Shown: one piece after another, positions 16,301 through 23,980 of the stretch
Layout: each line of letters begins with the position of its first letter
How positions within the stretch are numbered: position 1 is the stretch's first letter
Assembly (NCBI RefSeq): GCF_000512205.2
Contig: NZ_CP006644.1
Coordinates: 1,054,001-1,118,000, forward strand
Direction of reading: 5' to 3'
From: Sphingomonas sanxanigenens DSM 19645 = NX02
GTDB taxonomy: Bacteria > Pseudomonadota > Alphaproteobacteria > Sphingomonadales > Sphingomonadaceae
Length of the DNA stretch: 64,000 nt
Made by a program: the position numbers and the translations under genes
The notes under the pieces: model-generated
Databases searched by the model: none
Told to the model about the DNA's origin: nothing
What the model saw: only the letters and a program-made list of their open reading frames with translations

Positions 16301-18710
16301 CACCGCCTATGAGGATTTGCCGAAGCTGGGCGGCAAGGTCGGCAACATCAATCTGGAGAATATCGAGACGCGCGGCGACATCCGCCGGCTGCTGCAGACC
16401 ACTGAGAACCGTTTCGGTGGCTTCGACGCCGCACGCCGCGGTCGTATCACCCAGGCAGAGACGGAGGCTCTTGCCAGCGAACTGAAAATGACGGTCGACG
16501 ATCTTCTGAAGCGGCGGCGGGGACAGGCTCTCAATGCAGAGGAAGCGCTCGCTGCGCGGCAACTGCTGGCGAAGTCCTCGGATGAGATGCTGACGCTGGC
16601 TCGCCGCTATGACGGCACCGGCTCCAGCGACGATCTGGCCGCCTTCCAGCGGGCGCTTCTCCGCCATGCCGCCATTCAGGAGCAAGTGTCCGGTGCGGCG
16701 GCGGAAGCGGGCCGGGCGCTGGCGCAATACAAGCAGCTTGCGAAAGCCTCCGCGGTCTATGGCCGGGTGCTGGATAACAAGCTTGGCTCGACTGTCGGCG
16801 GTGCCGATCGGCTTGATGAGGTCGCGCGGGGCATTCTCGATCTCCACCGGGCGGGAGCGGCGCCGGGCGACATCAACTCATTCGCCACCAAGGCGCTCAA
16901 GCCGACATGGAAGGATAAGCTGGTTGAGCTATGGTACAACTCGCTGCTGTCCAGCCCGCAGACGCACATCGTCAACTCGCTGTCGAACACGCTCACCTCT
17001 CTGTCGCAGATCCCGGAATATGCAGCGGCGTCGGTGCTGGGCCAGCTTCGCCGTGGATCTGCCGACCGGGTGCTTGCCTCAGAACTAGGGCCGCGCGTGG
17101 TGGGCATGATCGAGGGCGCCAAGCAGGGGCTGGTGTCGTTCGGGCGGACGCTGCGAACCGGCGAAGTGCCCGACCTTGTGACGAAGGTGGAGGCTCGCAC
17201 GCAGCACGCCATCAGCGGCATCAAGGGCTCGATCATCCGCACGCCGTCGCGGCTGCTGGCGGCGGAAGATGAGTTCTTCAAGTCGGTGGCTCGCAAGATG
17301 GAGACCAACGGCCTCGCTATCCGCCGCGCGAAGGCAGAGGGGTTGAAGGGCGATGCCATGAAGGCACGAGCCGCCGATCTGATGGCGAACCCGACTGACG
17401 ACATGCTGCGATCGTCGCTCGATTATGCCCGGTATCTGACTTACCAGCGTCCGCTCGGGGCGGCGGGCCAATCCATCTCGCGCTTCACCCAGGCGATGCC
17501 GCTGGCAAAGCTCGTCATCCCGTTTGTCCGCACCCCGCTCAACATCTTCAAGTATGTGGGCGAGCGGTCGCCGTTCGCGCCGCTGATGAAGGAATGGCGG
17601 GCGGAGGTCATGGCCGGCGGCGCCCGCCGCGATCTGGCGCTTGCCCGCGCGACGATGGGCACCGGCATTGCCTCTTGGATCTACTCGCTTGCGGCCGGCG
17701 GCAACATCACCGGCGCCGGGCCGCTCGACGCCAACGCCCGGGAGTTGATGAAGGCGGACGGCTGGCAGCCCTTCAGCATCCGCGTGGGTGATACCTGGTA
17801 CAGCTATCAGCGCATGGACCCGTTTGCGATGACGATCGGCGTCGCGGCCGACCTGTACGAGAAGCGCACGCACATGACCGACCGGCAGGCCGAACACGAA
17901 ACGGGCCTGCTCATCGCCTCGATCATGCAGAACCTCGCGGACAAGACATGGCTTAGCGGCGCGTCGGACTTCGCGAAGGCAATGGACGATCCGCAGCGGT
18001 TCCTGCCCTCCTACATCGGGCGCACCGCGGGTTCGATGACGGTGCCGACGATCGTGGCGGCCGGGACACGGACGATCGACCCCGTGCAGCGAGATACGCG
18101 CACTCCGCTGGATTACATCAAGGCGCGCATTCCGGGCCTGTCCAGTACCCTGCCGGCGCGGCGGGATGTGTTCGGCAGGCCGGTGGAGCGGGAAGGGGGC
18201 GTTGGTCCCGACTTCCTTTCACCGATCGCGACGAAGGCCGCTCGGAATGATCCGCTCGTTCGGGAGATGCTCGACATCAATGCCCGCTTCGGGAAGATGC
18301 CTCGCCGCATCAAGGGGGTGCAACTGACCCCACAGCACTATTCCGAGATGACCCGGATGGCGGGCCAGAAGATCGAACGGGGGGTACGCGCTGCAATGGC
18401 ATCTCCTTCGTGGCGCACGCTCTCGGATCAGGGCAAGGTGAAGGTGGTGGACCGCATCAAGCGTGAGGCGCGAGAGGATGCCCGCGACCGGATCTTGCAG
18501 CGGATGGTCGTAGATGGCGGCGTTCTGAACCTGTCGGACGAGGCGCCCAGCCGGAACATCATCGACGCAACAGGCAGACAGGCCGCCCATCCCTCGGCGC
18601 CTGCGCTTCCTCCGCCGCCGCCGGGCTTCGATCTGGATCAGCCGCGGCGCCGCCGCCGCACGCGCAGGGACGATTTGCCACCCCCGCCGCCGGGGTTCTC
18701 AATCGACTGA
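13359..18710 (+). CDS. very large virion-associated polyvalent protein with ADP-ribosyltransferase-like domain
   Basis: 1783 residues from ATG at 13359; the frame opens at 13218 but that part overlaps the upstream gene. PPPPxGFxxD tags occur near residues 4, 17, 489, 744, 1749 and at the very end (1774-1783). A glycine/alanine-rich stretch (about 410-467, GEGAAYGAGYGAGAGETPGE) could insert into membrane. Residues about 515-690 have the ART pattern: LYHGS, MTFYAEDVPNALRYAEAG, then GYTGIRFLDDRNPSVALFDD, as in the polyvalent-protein ART class of phages. The remaining 1000 residues are mostly helical with VELWYNSLLSSPQTHIVNSL and RFTQAMPLAKLVIPFVRTPL, like large phage ejection proteins. Proposed role: packaged in the virion and delivered with DNA, possibly modifying host targets. 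No lysozyme or transglycosylase motif was seen. Confidence 0.65.
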   Translation: MAVPPPPPGFTLDSDIPPPPRGFTLDSTAPAAPSGMMFPRPAAKRRRVSPLPSPVPSPLPTPQPSSADAEADALARDDMGFMQEVFSRIERGQTRQQIDRFAKDNGELPLSGYPTFEQAYEARPGTPVRAGKVAGSALAGLTAPVAAPPGSAGRPVANIDGSISVGSQRFGSMAEYQNWQAGQLIQLAQGSGDTPITMRDLATAGPSGAVDQAIGLNEAAKPVFEADGSVTLGDRVFPSRAMYQRHNRETALAAAFGTVPDDPRLNNNDPYRRAYQRVFGEEAPYVGGRVTAAVEGEGPNPDRDRNTFIGAVDAAGRGAADILSLSLADEFAAGMDTLTSGGTFKDNLLAQRETDRRDERVNPYARISGQLAGGLLIPSKVSGTTRTAARTAMRTGVGRDAAIAAGRRAGTWRMMGEGAAYGAGYGAGAGETPGERLGGGIFGGALGASLGFGVGIGAERAPAVLKYLRGGSAGRSQPLPGLPTPAALDDIPPPPAGFTMDAPPPAAAADDVADAGERTLYHGSVGDWLPENPSELGMTFYAEDVPNALRYAEAGTGGRRAAAGEGSVRAQTVPDSARILDLTSPDGLEVLANLPATGRMSSIIVNDAKRDLSRIANGENSNLASGSFWALTKRAAASDAAGIRSEIADALAERGYTGIRFLDDRNPSVALFDDVRAGLPADASASVPELMAAVDRGGYAAAADLLAGAQRRTASRMAMEADGPASISAPASGGRVVDRIDVGSVPPPPPGYMLDAPIGRARPMGEQASPEELAAIARGVLPGDVRPIPSNVVETMEEAAALSDRMRPLLPAPNERDALSTRALPSPTGGAPVRNRGPVDLVGWLRTQGGLRDQGGELSAMGIDNTPRKLPFGQVENRLGRLVADEGMTLDDAALRAWEAGYFPNHTSRPTIDEFLEALGNTHAGNARSFHPDDLAEVAAFENAQAQRYAVEAARQDGVPLADDLGRPIGMEDLDANAPPVTAYEDLPKLGGKVGNINLENIETRGDIRRLLQTTENRFGGFDAARRGRITQAETEALASELKMTVDDLLKRRRGQALNAEEALAARQLLAKSSDEMLTLARRYDGTGSSDDLAAFQRALLRHAAIQEQVSGAAAEAGRALAQYKQLAKASAVYGRVLDNKLGSTVGGADRLDEVARGILDLHRAGAAPGDINSFATKALKPTWKDKLVELWYNSLLSSPQTHIVNSLSNTLTSLSQIPEYAAASVLGQLRRGSADRVLASELGPRVVGMIEGAKQGLVSFGRTLRTGEVPDLVTKVEARTQHAISGIKGSIIRTPSRLLAAEDEFFKSVARKMETNGLAIRRAKAEGLKGDAMKARAADLMANPTDDMLRSSLDYARYLTYQRPLGAAGQSISRFTQAMPLAKLVIPFVRTPLNIFKYVGERSPFAPLMKEWRAEVMAGGARRDLALARATMGTGIASWIYSLAAGGNITGAGPLDANARELMKADGWQPFSIRVGDTWYSYQRMDPFAMTIGVAADLYEKRTHMTDRQAEHETGLLIASIMQNLADKTWLSGASDFAKAMDDPQRFLPSYIGRTAGSMTVPTIVAAGTRTIDPVQRDTRTPLDYIKARIPGLSSTLPARRDVFGRPVEREGGVGPDFLSPIATKAARNDPLVREMLDINARFGKMPRRIKGVQLTPQHYSEMTRMAGQKIERGVRAAMASPSWRTLSDQGKVKVVDRIKREAREDARDRILQRMVVDGGVLNLSDEAPSRNIIDATGRQAAHPSAPALPPPPPGFDLDQPRRRRRTRRDDLPPPPPGFSID

Positions 18711-18766
18711 GGTTGCTTCCTCACACGGGGCGTTAAGCTATGGTCGCCGCTTACTGAGGGGCGACC

Positions 18767-19123
18767 ATGCGAACCGGATTGCTAGCTGTCTTTGCTGTCA
18801 TGCTGCCGCTCGGCGGCGGCGTTCTTGCTCAACCGAAGCCGGCAAGATCGTTTTATGCAAGCACCGTGACTGCCAGTTTCCTTGCGGGCAGTTGCGAAGG
18901 CACCAAGCTCGATCCGCTTGAGGCTGATTTTTGCTCCGGCTACATCATCGGTGTTTATGACGCGCTCTCCTTGAATGGTTTGATTTGCCCTAGCGCGGCG
19001 TCCACCACGATGCAGGCGGTCGCGATCGGGCGGAAGGAGATACTTGACCACCCTGAGCGGTGGGACCGGAACCCGAGCGTCCTAGTCCGGGATGCGCTAA
19101 AGCGTGCGTTTCCATGTCGTTGA
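18767..19123 (+). CDS. Rap1a/Tai-like periplasmic protein
   Basis: 118 residues with a signal peptide (TGLLAVFAVMLPLGGGVLAQ). The mature part carries four cysteines and the pattern FCSGYIIGVYDALSLNG...CPS followed by HPERWDRNPSVLVRDALKRA and FPC. This matches the Rap1a family, known as immunity to secreted amidase effectors and also frequent in prophages. Here there is no matching effector, so the partner is unknown; it may protect the periplasm against a phage lysin or be a leftover. A hairpin (GGTCGCC...GGCGACC, about 18750-18775) covers its ribosome binding site. Confidence 0.75.
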   Translation: MRTGLLAVFAVMLPLGGGVLAQPKPARSFYASTVTASFLAGSCEGTKLDPLEADFCSGYIIGVYDALSLNGLICPSAASTTMQAVAIGRKEILDHPERWDRNPSVLVRDALKRAFPCR

Positions 19124-19130
19124 CCGCGAT

Positions 19131-19580
19131 CTAGAAGAGACCTATCTCTTCGCCCGGCGAGGCTGCCGTGGCATCCGCTTCCGATCTTTTCAGGACGGAC
19201 GCGGCGCACCCCTCAGTGAACGACCAGCTCTTGCCGCGGCATTCATCGAGATCGTTGGCGTTCGCATCCGCCCAGTTGAAGCCGGCCTTATGCCCCTCAC
19301 AGCTTCCGAGGCATCCGAAGCCCTCGAATGCGTCCAGCGCTTCCCGATCGCGCAGAGCATCAAACTTGGCGTAGGTTCGACCGCCCCGCGTGCCGCTGGT
19401 ATCGATGTCCTCCGAGTGCAAGTCGCGAGCGTACCGCTCATCTTCGGGGGGGTGCTGGTCCGCCATTCCAAACGGAGTGGGGCCATCGGCATCGGTTGCT
19501 GTCCGCGCGCTCTTGTCGCAGCCGGCGAGCGTGCTTGCCGCCACGATCAATAGGGTTGGGTAAACGATACAATTTCGCAT
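19131..19580 (-). CDS. lipoprotein of unknown function
   Basis: 149 residues from ATG at 19580 (the frame continues to 19619). MRNCIVYPTLLIVAASTLAG is followed by CDKS, a lipobox LAGC. The mature part has GFGCLGSCEGHKAGFNWADA and LDECRGKSWSFTEGC. The cysteine-bearing GCxGxCxGHxAGxxWA pattern resembles small phage and plasmid-borne proteins I have no function for. Convergent with the Rap1a-like gene, with only 7 bp between stops. A divergent promoter with the 19689 gene lies in 19581-19688. Confidence 0.7.
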   Translation of the reverse strand: MRNCIVYPTLLIVAASTLAGCDKSARTATDADGPTPFGMADQHPPEDERYARDLHSEDIDTSGTRGGRTYAKFDALRDREALDAFEGFGCLGSCEGHKAGFNWADANANDLDECRGKSWSFTEGCAASVLKRSEADATAASPGEEIGLF

Positions 19581-19688
19581 GTGATCATACTCGGCGACAT
19601 CACAATCGGCATATTTCATGTGGCTAGAGTTTGGCCGCTAGGATGGAGCCCGATGCTACGGTAGGCAACCTCCTCTTAAGGAGGGACA

Positions 19689-20477
19689 ATGCCGATTCGG
19701 ACAGACCCAGCGCAGGAGCTTGATTTGCTATGCCGCCGATTGGCGAAGGATGCGAGCGAACGCGGCAGCGTAGTCATCGGCACAGTTTTCGGGGTCGAAC
19801 CCTGGTCGGCTGAGTTTCACGCGATTATTGGCGCGGTCATCGAGCGCACGTCTGAAATAGAAAGGATGATGATTGCTGCGGGAGCAAACGATCATTCTTT
19901 GGCGGCAGCCAGGAAAACGTTCTCAGACATTCGATCAGCGATAACCGGTCCGTCATTGAGTACAATTTGGAAAGAGCGCGGAGCGCCTACGCTGCGAGCG
20001 GCGAGTCCTCAATTGGCCCTGCTCTCCGCCTTCGTTGGTGCAAACTATTCATATGACATGCCAAATGACGCTGAACAGAATGAGCTTCTAGAACTGCTCG
20101 GCACGCTCCTAGGTTGGCTTCGGGGTATCCAGCTGAAAGATCGTGACTTCATTCGGGGCAGCCTCATTGATGGATTAGAGCGGTTTGAGTTCCGCCTGCG
20201 CCATATCCATTGGTTCGGCTGGGATTACGCCGCTGCATCGCTCAGAGAGGTAATCGCTGCGTATCTTGTGCTTGAGAAGGTGACTCCCACGCTCTCAAAT
20301 CCCGATGCGGAGGCCGTGTTGATGAAAATTGGGGGCTTCTTCAAGCGCATGGACGGGATAGTCTCAGGCGCTAAGGACATTCATGAGAAAGCTGATTGGG
20401 TGCTTCAGGTTTCCACGTGGGCGTTTCGCGGCCTTGTAGGCACGGGAGGGGCAGCTTTAGCCGGCCTTCTGAATTAG
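19689..20477 (+). CDS. hypothetical protein, 262 aa
   Basis: Strong ribosome binding site (TTAAGGAGGGAC) before ATG. Not recognised. Predicted mainly helical: ELDLLCRRLAKDASERGSVV, HAIIGAVIERTSEIERMMIA, LLELLGTLLGWLRGIQLKDR. A hydrophobic C-terminal helix (VSTWAFRGLVGTGGAALAGL) might associate with membrane. No catalytic motif or signal peptide. Lower GC and relaxed codon use compared with the structural operon suggest independent acquisition as cargo. Confidence 0.65.
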   Translation: MPIRTDPAQELDLLCRRLAKDASERGSVVIGTVFGVEPWSAEFHAIIGAVIERTSEIERMMIAAGANDHSLAAARKTFSDIRSAITGPSLSTIWKERGAPTLRAASPQLALLSAFVGANYSYDMPNDAEQNELLELLGTLLGWLRGIQLKDRDFIRGSLIDGLERFEFRLRHIHWFGWDYAAASLREVIAAYLVLEKVTPTLSNPDAEAVLMKIGGFFKRMDGIVSGAKDIHEKADWVLQVSTWAFRGLVGTGGAALAGLLN

Positions 20478-20522
20478 CAGCCAACATGTCATCGCCGTGC
20501 TGGCGGCGAACCGGAGAACTCG

Positions 20523-20762
20523 ATGCAGGACACGACGCCGCTCGAACGCGCCTCAACAGCACTCATCGAATATCTGTTGGAGGAAGGGATTATAGGCGAA
20601 CGCGGCCTTCACGTCCGAGATACAACGCCCGCGATGCGGGCGGCACTGCTCACGCTTCGCAGCCCGTCTCAAGCAATGCTCGCGAGTGCCGGCGGAACTC
20701 CCGAGGCACTTCGGATCTGGCAGAAGATGATCGACGCTGCGACGGCCAGCAACGATCACTAG
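20523..20762 (+). CDS. hypothetical protein, 79 aa
   Basis: Starts MQDTTPLERASTALIEYLLE and continues with DTTPAMRAALLTLRSPSQAM. All-helical and soluble, with no known family. It starts 46 bp after the preceding stop and has a moderate ribosome binding site (GGAGAACTCG). The size and style suit an early or accessory phage gene. Confidence 0.5.
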   Translation: MQDTTPLERASTALIEYLLEEGIIGERGLHVRDTTPAMRAALLTLRSPSQAMLASAGGTPEALRIWQKMIDAATASNDH

Positions 20763-20903
20763 TTTGGTAGCGCGTCGTAAACTCCCACCGCCGCGCGCCA
20801 TCGTTAGTCTAGGGTCGGCGCCCAGGCAGACATGTTCGAGCCGCTTGATGCCGCGGAGATCGAATGGCTATGCTATTGAGCGGACTTCACGGCAGGGTGC
20901 CTG

Positions 20904-21131
20904 ATGAAAACGCGCGAAGAACTGATCGAGATCAGCGGACGCAGCGAGCAAGAGATTTGGTTGCTGGCTGCAGGGATGCTCGCCCGACACGGCGATCATG
21001 CGGAACAGACATTGGCAACGATGGCGAACGACGAGATAGATCAGGGCAACGCCCGCGATGCGGCGATGTGGTTAGCCGCCGCGAGCTTTCTGGGCGACTT
21101 GATCGCGCTGCAAGAAAAGCACCTGAACTGA
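20904..21131 (+). CDS. hypothetical protein, 75 aa
   Basis: Sequence begins MKTREELIEISGRSEQEIWL and contains ARDAAMWLAAASFLGDLIAL. It appears to be two or three helices, without a known family. Its stop overlaps the beginning of the following, non-ATG reading frame, suggesting coupling. A 15-codon open frame just upstream (20832-20879) may be a remnant. Confidence 0.5.
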   Translation: MKTREELIEISGRSEQEIWLLAAGMLARHGDHAEQTLATMANDEIDQGNARDAAMWLAAASFLGDLIALQEKHLN

Positions 21132-21343
21132 TCATCCCGGCTCCGCTCGCCGAGCTGATCGAGGCCGAAGGCGAAACCTATGCTGACCTCTCGCGCATGC
21201 TGAGGCGGCCAGCCGGATACCTCGCCGATCGAGCGCGCCGCGGCACGCTGGACCGGCTGCCGGGCGACGAACTGGCCGCGCTGCGTCGGTATTTCGGGCG
21301 GCCGATCGCGGAGGCGGCAGAATGTACGACCCGAGTTAGGTGA
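21128..21343 (+). CDS. small HTH-like protein with unclear start codon
   Basis: The conserved-looking segment is APLAELIEAEGETYADLSRM followed by LRRPAGYLADRARRGTLDRL and ALRRYFG. This is like small alphaproteobacterial prophage proteins in which LxxLIxAEGLTYAxLSRLLxR precedes an HTH-like pair. No ATG, GTG or TTG lies at the right place; a CTG at 21128 overlaps the upstream stop. The frame stays open upstream to 20864, so a frameshifted fusion or a rare start is possible. Start assignment is tentative. Confidence 0.4.
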   Translation: MIIPAPLAELIEAEGETYADLSRMLRRPAGYLADRARRGTLDRLPGDELAALRRYFGRPIAEAAECTTRVR

Positions 21344-21368
21344 CCCTTTTAGATGCTCATGCTACGGC

Positions 21369-21551
21369 ATGACGATGCAAGGGGATGAGTGGGCCGCCCA
21401 GGAGCGCCCGGAGCCAGATCTGAAAGGTCAATGGGGTGTCGTCTCGCTGCGAACGGGATCTTGGGTGCCTATCATCTACCGCGACAAGCACGAGGCACGG
21501 CGCGCCGCGACGATCATTAATGGCCGTGCTTCGCCTTCATACGCGTCTTAA
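21369..21551 (+). CDS. hypothetical protein, 60 aa
   Basis: Small soluble protein MTMQGDEWAAQERPEPDLKG, then WGVVSLRTGSWVPIIYRDKH. The second half reads like a short beta-hairpin domain. No family recognised and no membrane segment. Stand-alone gene; ribosome binding site weak. Confidence 0.4.
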   Translation: MTMQGDEWAAQERPEPDLKGQWGVVSLRTGSWVPIIYRDKHEARRAATIINGRASPSYAS

Positions 21552-21725
21552 TCGATCTGCGAATCATCTGGTGACGGCAGCCAACCGGTGTAAGCTGCCG
21601 TCAGCCCCGCCGGGTCGACGACGGCGAGGGTTAGGGGATGGCGGCGCATGAGAGGCGCCGCCTACCCGCACGCCCTTGACGCTTTATAATGCTCCCGGGC
21701 CAATATCGGCGCATAGGGTCGGGCG

Positions 21726-21938
21726 ATGCTTGATCCGATCGACCCGCTCCCGCCGACGCCTCTCACCGATTGGGAGATCCTGGCGGTAGCGAGCCTGATG
21801 GTTCAGCGCTGCGACTGCGACCAGTTCATTGCCGAGCGCATGGGGCTGTTGGCATTGCTCGACGACGCGGACGGCGTTGCGACGTGGCATGCCATTGCTA
21901 TGAAGGTGCAAGCGATCAAGGATGCGCCTGCCGTATGA
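21726..21938 (+). CDS. small hypothetical protein, first of a tandem pair
   Basis: 70 residues, starting MLDPIDPLPPTPLTDWEILA and ending VATWHAIAMKVQAIKDAPAV. It aligns along its whole length with the next gene (PLT-x-E/W-x5-A; CDxxxAxxxxLLxxLDDADGxxTWxAxAxKVxAIxDAPAV), so the two are tandem paralogues. Its stop overlaps the next ATG (ATGA). Not recognised as a named family. Confidence 0.6.
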   Translation: MLDPIDPLPPTPLTDWEILAVASLMVQRCDCDQFIAERMGLLALLDDADGVATWHAIAMKVQAIKDAPAV

Positions 21939-22150
21939 TCGACCGCCTTGATGGACCGATCCCCGCCGTCCCTCTAACCGAGCGTGAGACCGCAGCAATC
22001 GCCGCGAAGATGGTCGTGATGAAGGACTGCGACGCGCGGATTGCGAGGCTGCTAACCCGGCTTGACCAGCTTGCCGACGAAGCCGGGCTGGTGACCTGGC
22101 GCGCCGTGGCGGTGAAGGTGCGCGCGATCAGGGATGCGCCGGCGGTCTAA
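21935..22150 (+). CDS. small hypothetical protein, second of a tandem pair
   Basis: 71 residues from ATG at 21935, overlapping the upstream stop. It shares the ending TWRAVAVKVRAIRDAPAV with its paralogue (TWHAIAMKVQAIKDAPAV) and the central CDARIARLL motif. The pair may form a heterodimer. Predicted helical, cytoplasmic. Confidence 0.6.
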   Translation: MIDRLDGPIPAVPLTERETAAIAAKMVVMKDCDARIARLLTRLDQLADEAGLVTWRAVAVKVRAIRDAPAV

Positions 22151-22210
22151 TCACTGTGTGCGGCAGAGTTGCCGCTTGGCGCTCGCCCCGAACGTCGTTT
22201 AGCATTGCTT

Positions 22211-22984
22211 ATGCAGTGGGATGAAGAAGACTGGCGGACCCCGCGGACTCAGGAAGAGATCAGCGAGATCTACATTGACGAGAGCAGCCAGACTAAGAAC
22301 CGGTTTTTGCTTCTTGGGGGCGTGATCATCCCAAAGCGGCAACTCGCGGCGGCAGAGGCGCGTATCGCCGAGGCGAGGCTACCGGAGCTTCCGTTCGGAG
22401 AGATGAAGTGGGGCAAGGTATCGCGCAGCAAGTTGGCCGCCTACAAACGTGTCGCTGATGCATTCTTTGATGCAGCAGAATTTAAGCGGTGTCACTTTCA
22501 TAGCCTCGTAGTAGACACGGCGTTGCTTGATCATGTCCGCTACAACGCAGGCTCTAAAGAAATCGGGTTCAACAAGGAGATCTACCAACTGGCAACCAAG
22601 TTCGCGAAGCTATACCCGACAGCGATATTTCACCTCTACCCCGACTATCGGAACACAAGCCAGCGACCAGATGACCTTCGCGATATATTGAACCATGGCC
22701 GTCGTAAGGACCAAGACAGTAGAGACTGGCCATTCCGCCGTTGCCAGTTCAGAGATTCTGCCAAGACTCCTCTGCTCCAGCTAGTGGACATCCTCCTCGG
22801 CAGCGTGGCGTTTGGCAAAAACCAGCACTTCGCTCAACCTGATGCCTCACCACACAAGCTCGAACTAGCCCGCCACGTGATGCGCAAAGCAGGCATAAAG
22901 CACCTAGACCGCGACACCGCGCGCACGGGGAAATTCACGATCTGGAATCGCCAACTACGGCAGAGGGGCGTCCCTCGGGATTAG
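22211..22984 (+). CDS. DUF3800 domain protein
   Basis: 257 residues from ATG at 22211 (a TTG at 22169 is also in frame). The DUF3800 signature is present: an acidic first strand EIYIDESSQTKNRFLLLGGV, then MKWGKVSRSKLAAYKRVADA, FHLYPDYR, and LLQLVDILLGSVAFG near the C-terminus. The family is thought to have an RNase H-like fold with conserved acidic residues and is common on phages, islands and near defence genes; activity is not established. The gene is more AT-rich than the virion operon and stands alone, as cargo. Confidence 0.8.
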   Translation: MQWDEEDWRTPRTQEEISEIYIDESSQTKNRFLLLGGVIIPKRQLAAAEARIAEARLPELPFGEMKWGKVSRSKLAAYKRVADAFFDAAEFKRCHFHSLVVDTALLDHVRYNAGSKEIGFNKEIYQLATKFAKLYPTAIFHLYPDYRNTSQRPDDLRDILNHGRRKDQDSRDWPFRRCQFRDSAKTPLLQLVDILLGSVAFGKNQHFAQPDASPHKLELARHVMRKAGIKHLDRDTARTGKFTIWNRQLRQRGVPRD

Positions 22985-23327
22985 ATTGGCGCCGCCAATC
23001 ACCGCTCGGACGCGGCTCCCTTCACCATAGGTGGAGGGCTCATCCCGAGGGAGTATCTGGAATATAGCCCTTCCGAGTCGATGGTCAAACTCGACCCATC
23101 GCATTTGCGATTCCTGCTATCCCTGAAATCGTTGCTGCAAAGCATAGGGATGGGCCTCCCGCACCAGCCGCCTCGGTCACCTCCCGCAGGTGCGGCTCGA
23201 CGGCATCCCCACAACACCGCCGAGCCGGCCCGCGAGCAAGCTCAAACGGAACGTTGAGCGTGTAACCTATTTTGGTTCCGACCGCTCGAAAGCTTCTGAG
23301 CTGCGCGCGTTCCCCGCCAAATAAAAG

Positions 23328-23353
23328 GGCGACGAGGCCGAGGCCCCGTCGCC
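23328..23353 (-). terminator. leftward terminator A
   Basis: On the minus strand GGCGACG-(12 nt)-CGTCGCC followed by CTTTTATTTGG. Confidence 0.65.
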
Positions 23354-23486
23354 GAGCGTCGAATGACATCCGCTGCGCGAAGCGGGGGGGGGGGCAAAAG
23401 GCGCGCTGCGGACAAGCAATCAATGATCTGGCGGGCGCAATGTTCCTCGCCCTGGTCTCGCCAACTGATCCCAGATCGATGAAAAC

Positions 23487-23515
23487 GGCGGCGGAGTGTG
23501 GGGAACTCCGCCGCC
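23487..23515 (-). terminator. leftward terminator B
   Basis: A perfect 11-bp stem, GGCGGCGGAGT pairing with ACTCCGCCGCC around a 7-nt loop, followed on the minus strand by GTTTTCATCG. Confidence 0.65.
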
Positions 23516-23775
23516 AGTCGGTTGCGATAAGACCCCCGACAGATCCGACGCCAGACCAGAACCGGCGCCGGACAGATATGGTTGTAACGAAGCAAAGATT
23601 AACGCTGTGATAACTGAGCGCGCCGCTCGGGATCGGGGCGCGCTGGGGCGGCCCGGCGACGCCGTGGGAGCGCCGCCGAGCCTAACCGCCTCTGCTCAAA
23701 GAAGACGGCTGCCGGCGACCTACCTGCGCAAGTAGCGCACGCGCGTGACCGCTATCACGGATGCGAAACGAAAAA

Positions 23776-23801
23776 GGCGGCGGAGCCGGAGCCCCGCCGC
23801 C
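23776..23801 (-). terminator. leftward terminator C
   Basis: GGCGGCGG pairs with CCGCCGCC; on the minus strand the hairpin is followed by TTTTTCGTTTCG. It is the natural terminator for the small gene ending at 23981. Confidence 0.75.
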
Positions 23802-23980
23802 CAAGTTTCTGCCGCACACCGCGACACGGGTCGGCGCCGCGGCTGGAAAGCTAATCACCCGCAATGTGCAATGTTCCGGAGGTGCAAAATGCACACGCCA
23901 GATAGCCGCTTAGCTGTGTAGTTGGCCACGGCAGCTTGTCCGGTAGCGCCCCAGCTGCCTTGGTCCGTTCCGCTGTGGGA

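Larger units (their letters stand above)
22985..23980. other. 996-bp region without a recognisable gene, three leftward terminators
   Basis: Open frames here are overlapping and shadow-like, and none has a convincing start or family. The region holds three strong hairpins, each followed by a T-run on the minus strand (listed separately), an inverted repeat GATCTGG...CCAGATC (23422-23476) and a run of 11 G at about 23384-23394. It could encode small RNAs transcribed leftward or be gene decay. Confidence 0.5.

Noticed and set aside
23085-23610. Several 100-codon frames in the terminator-rich region
   Set aside because: They overlap each other on both strands, cross the hairpins and show no domain or good start.
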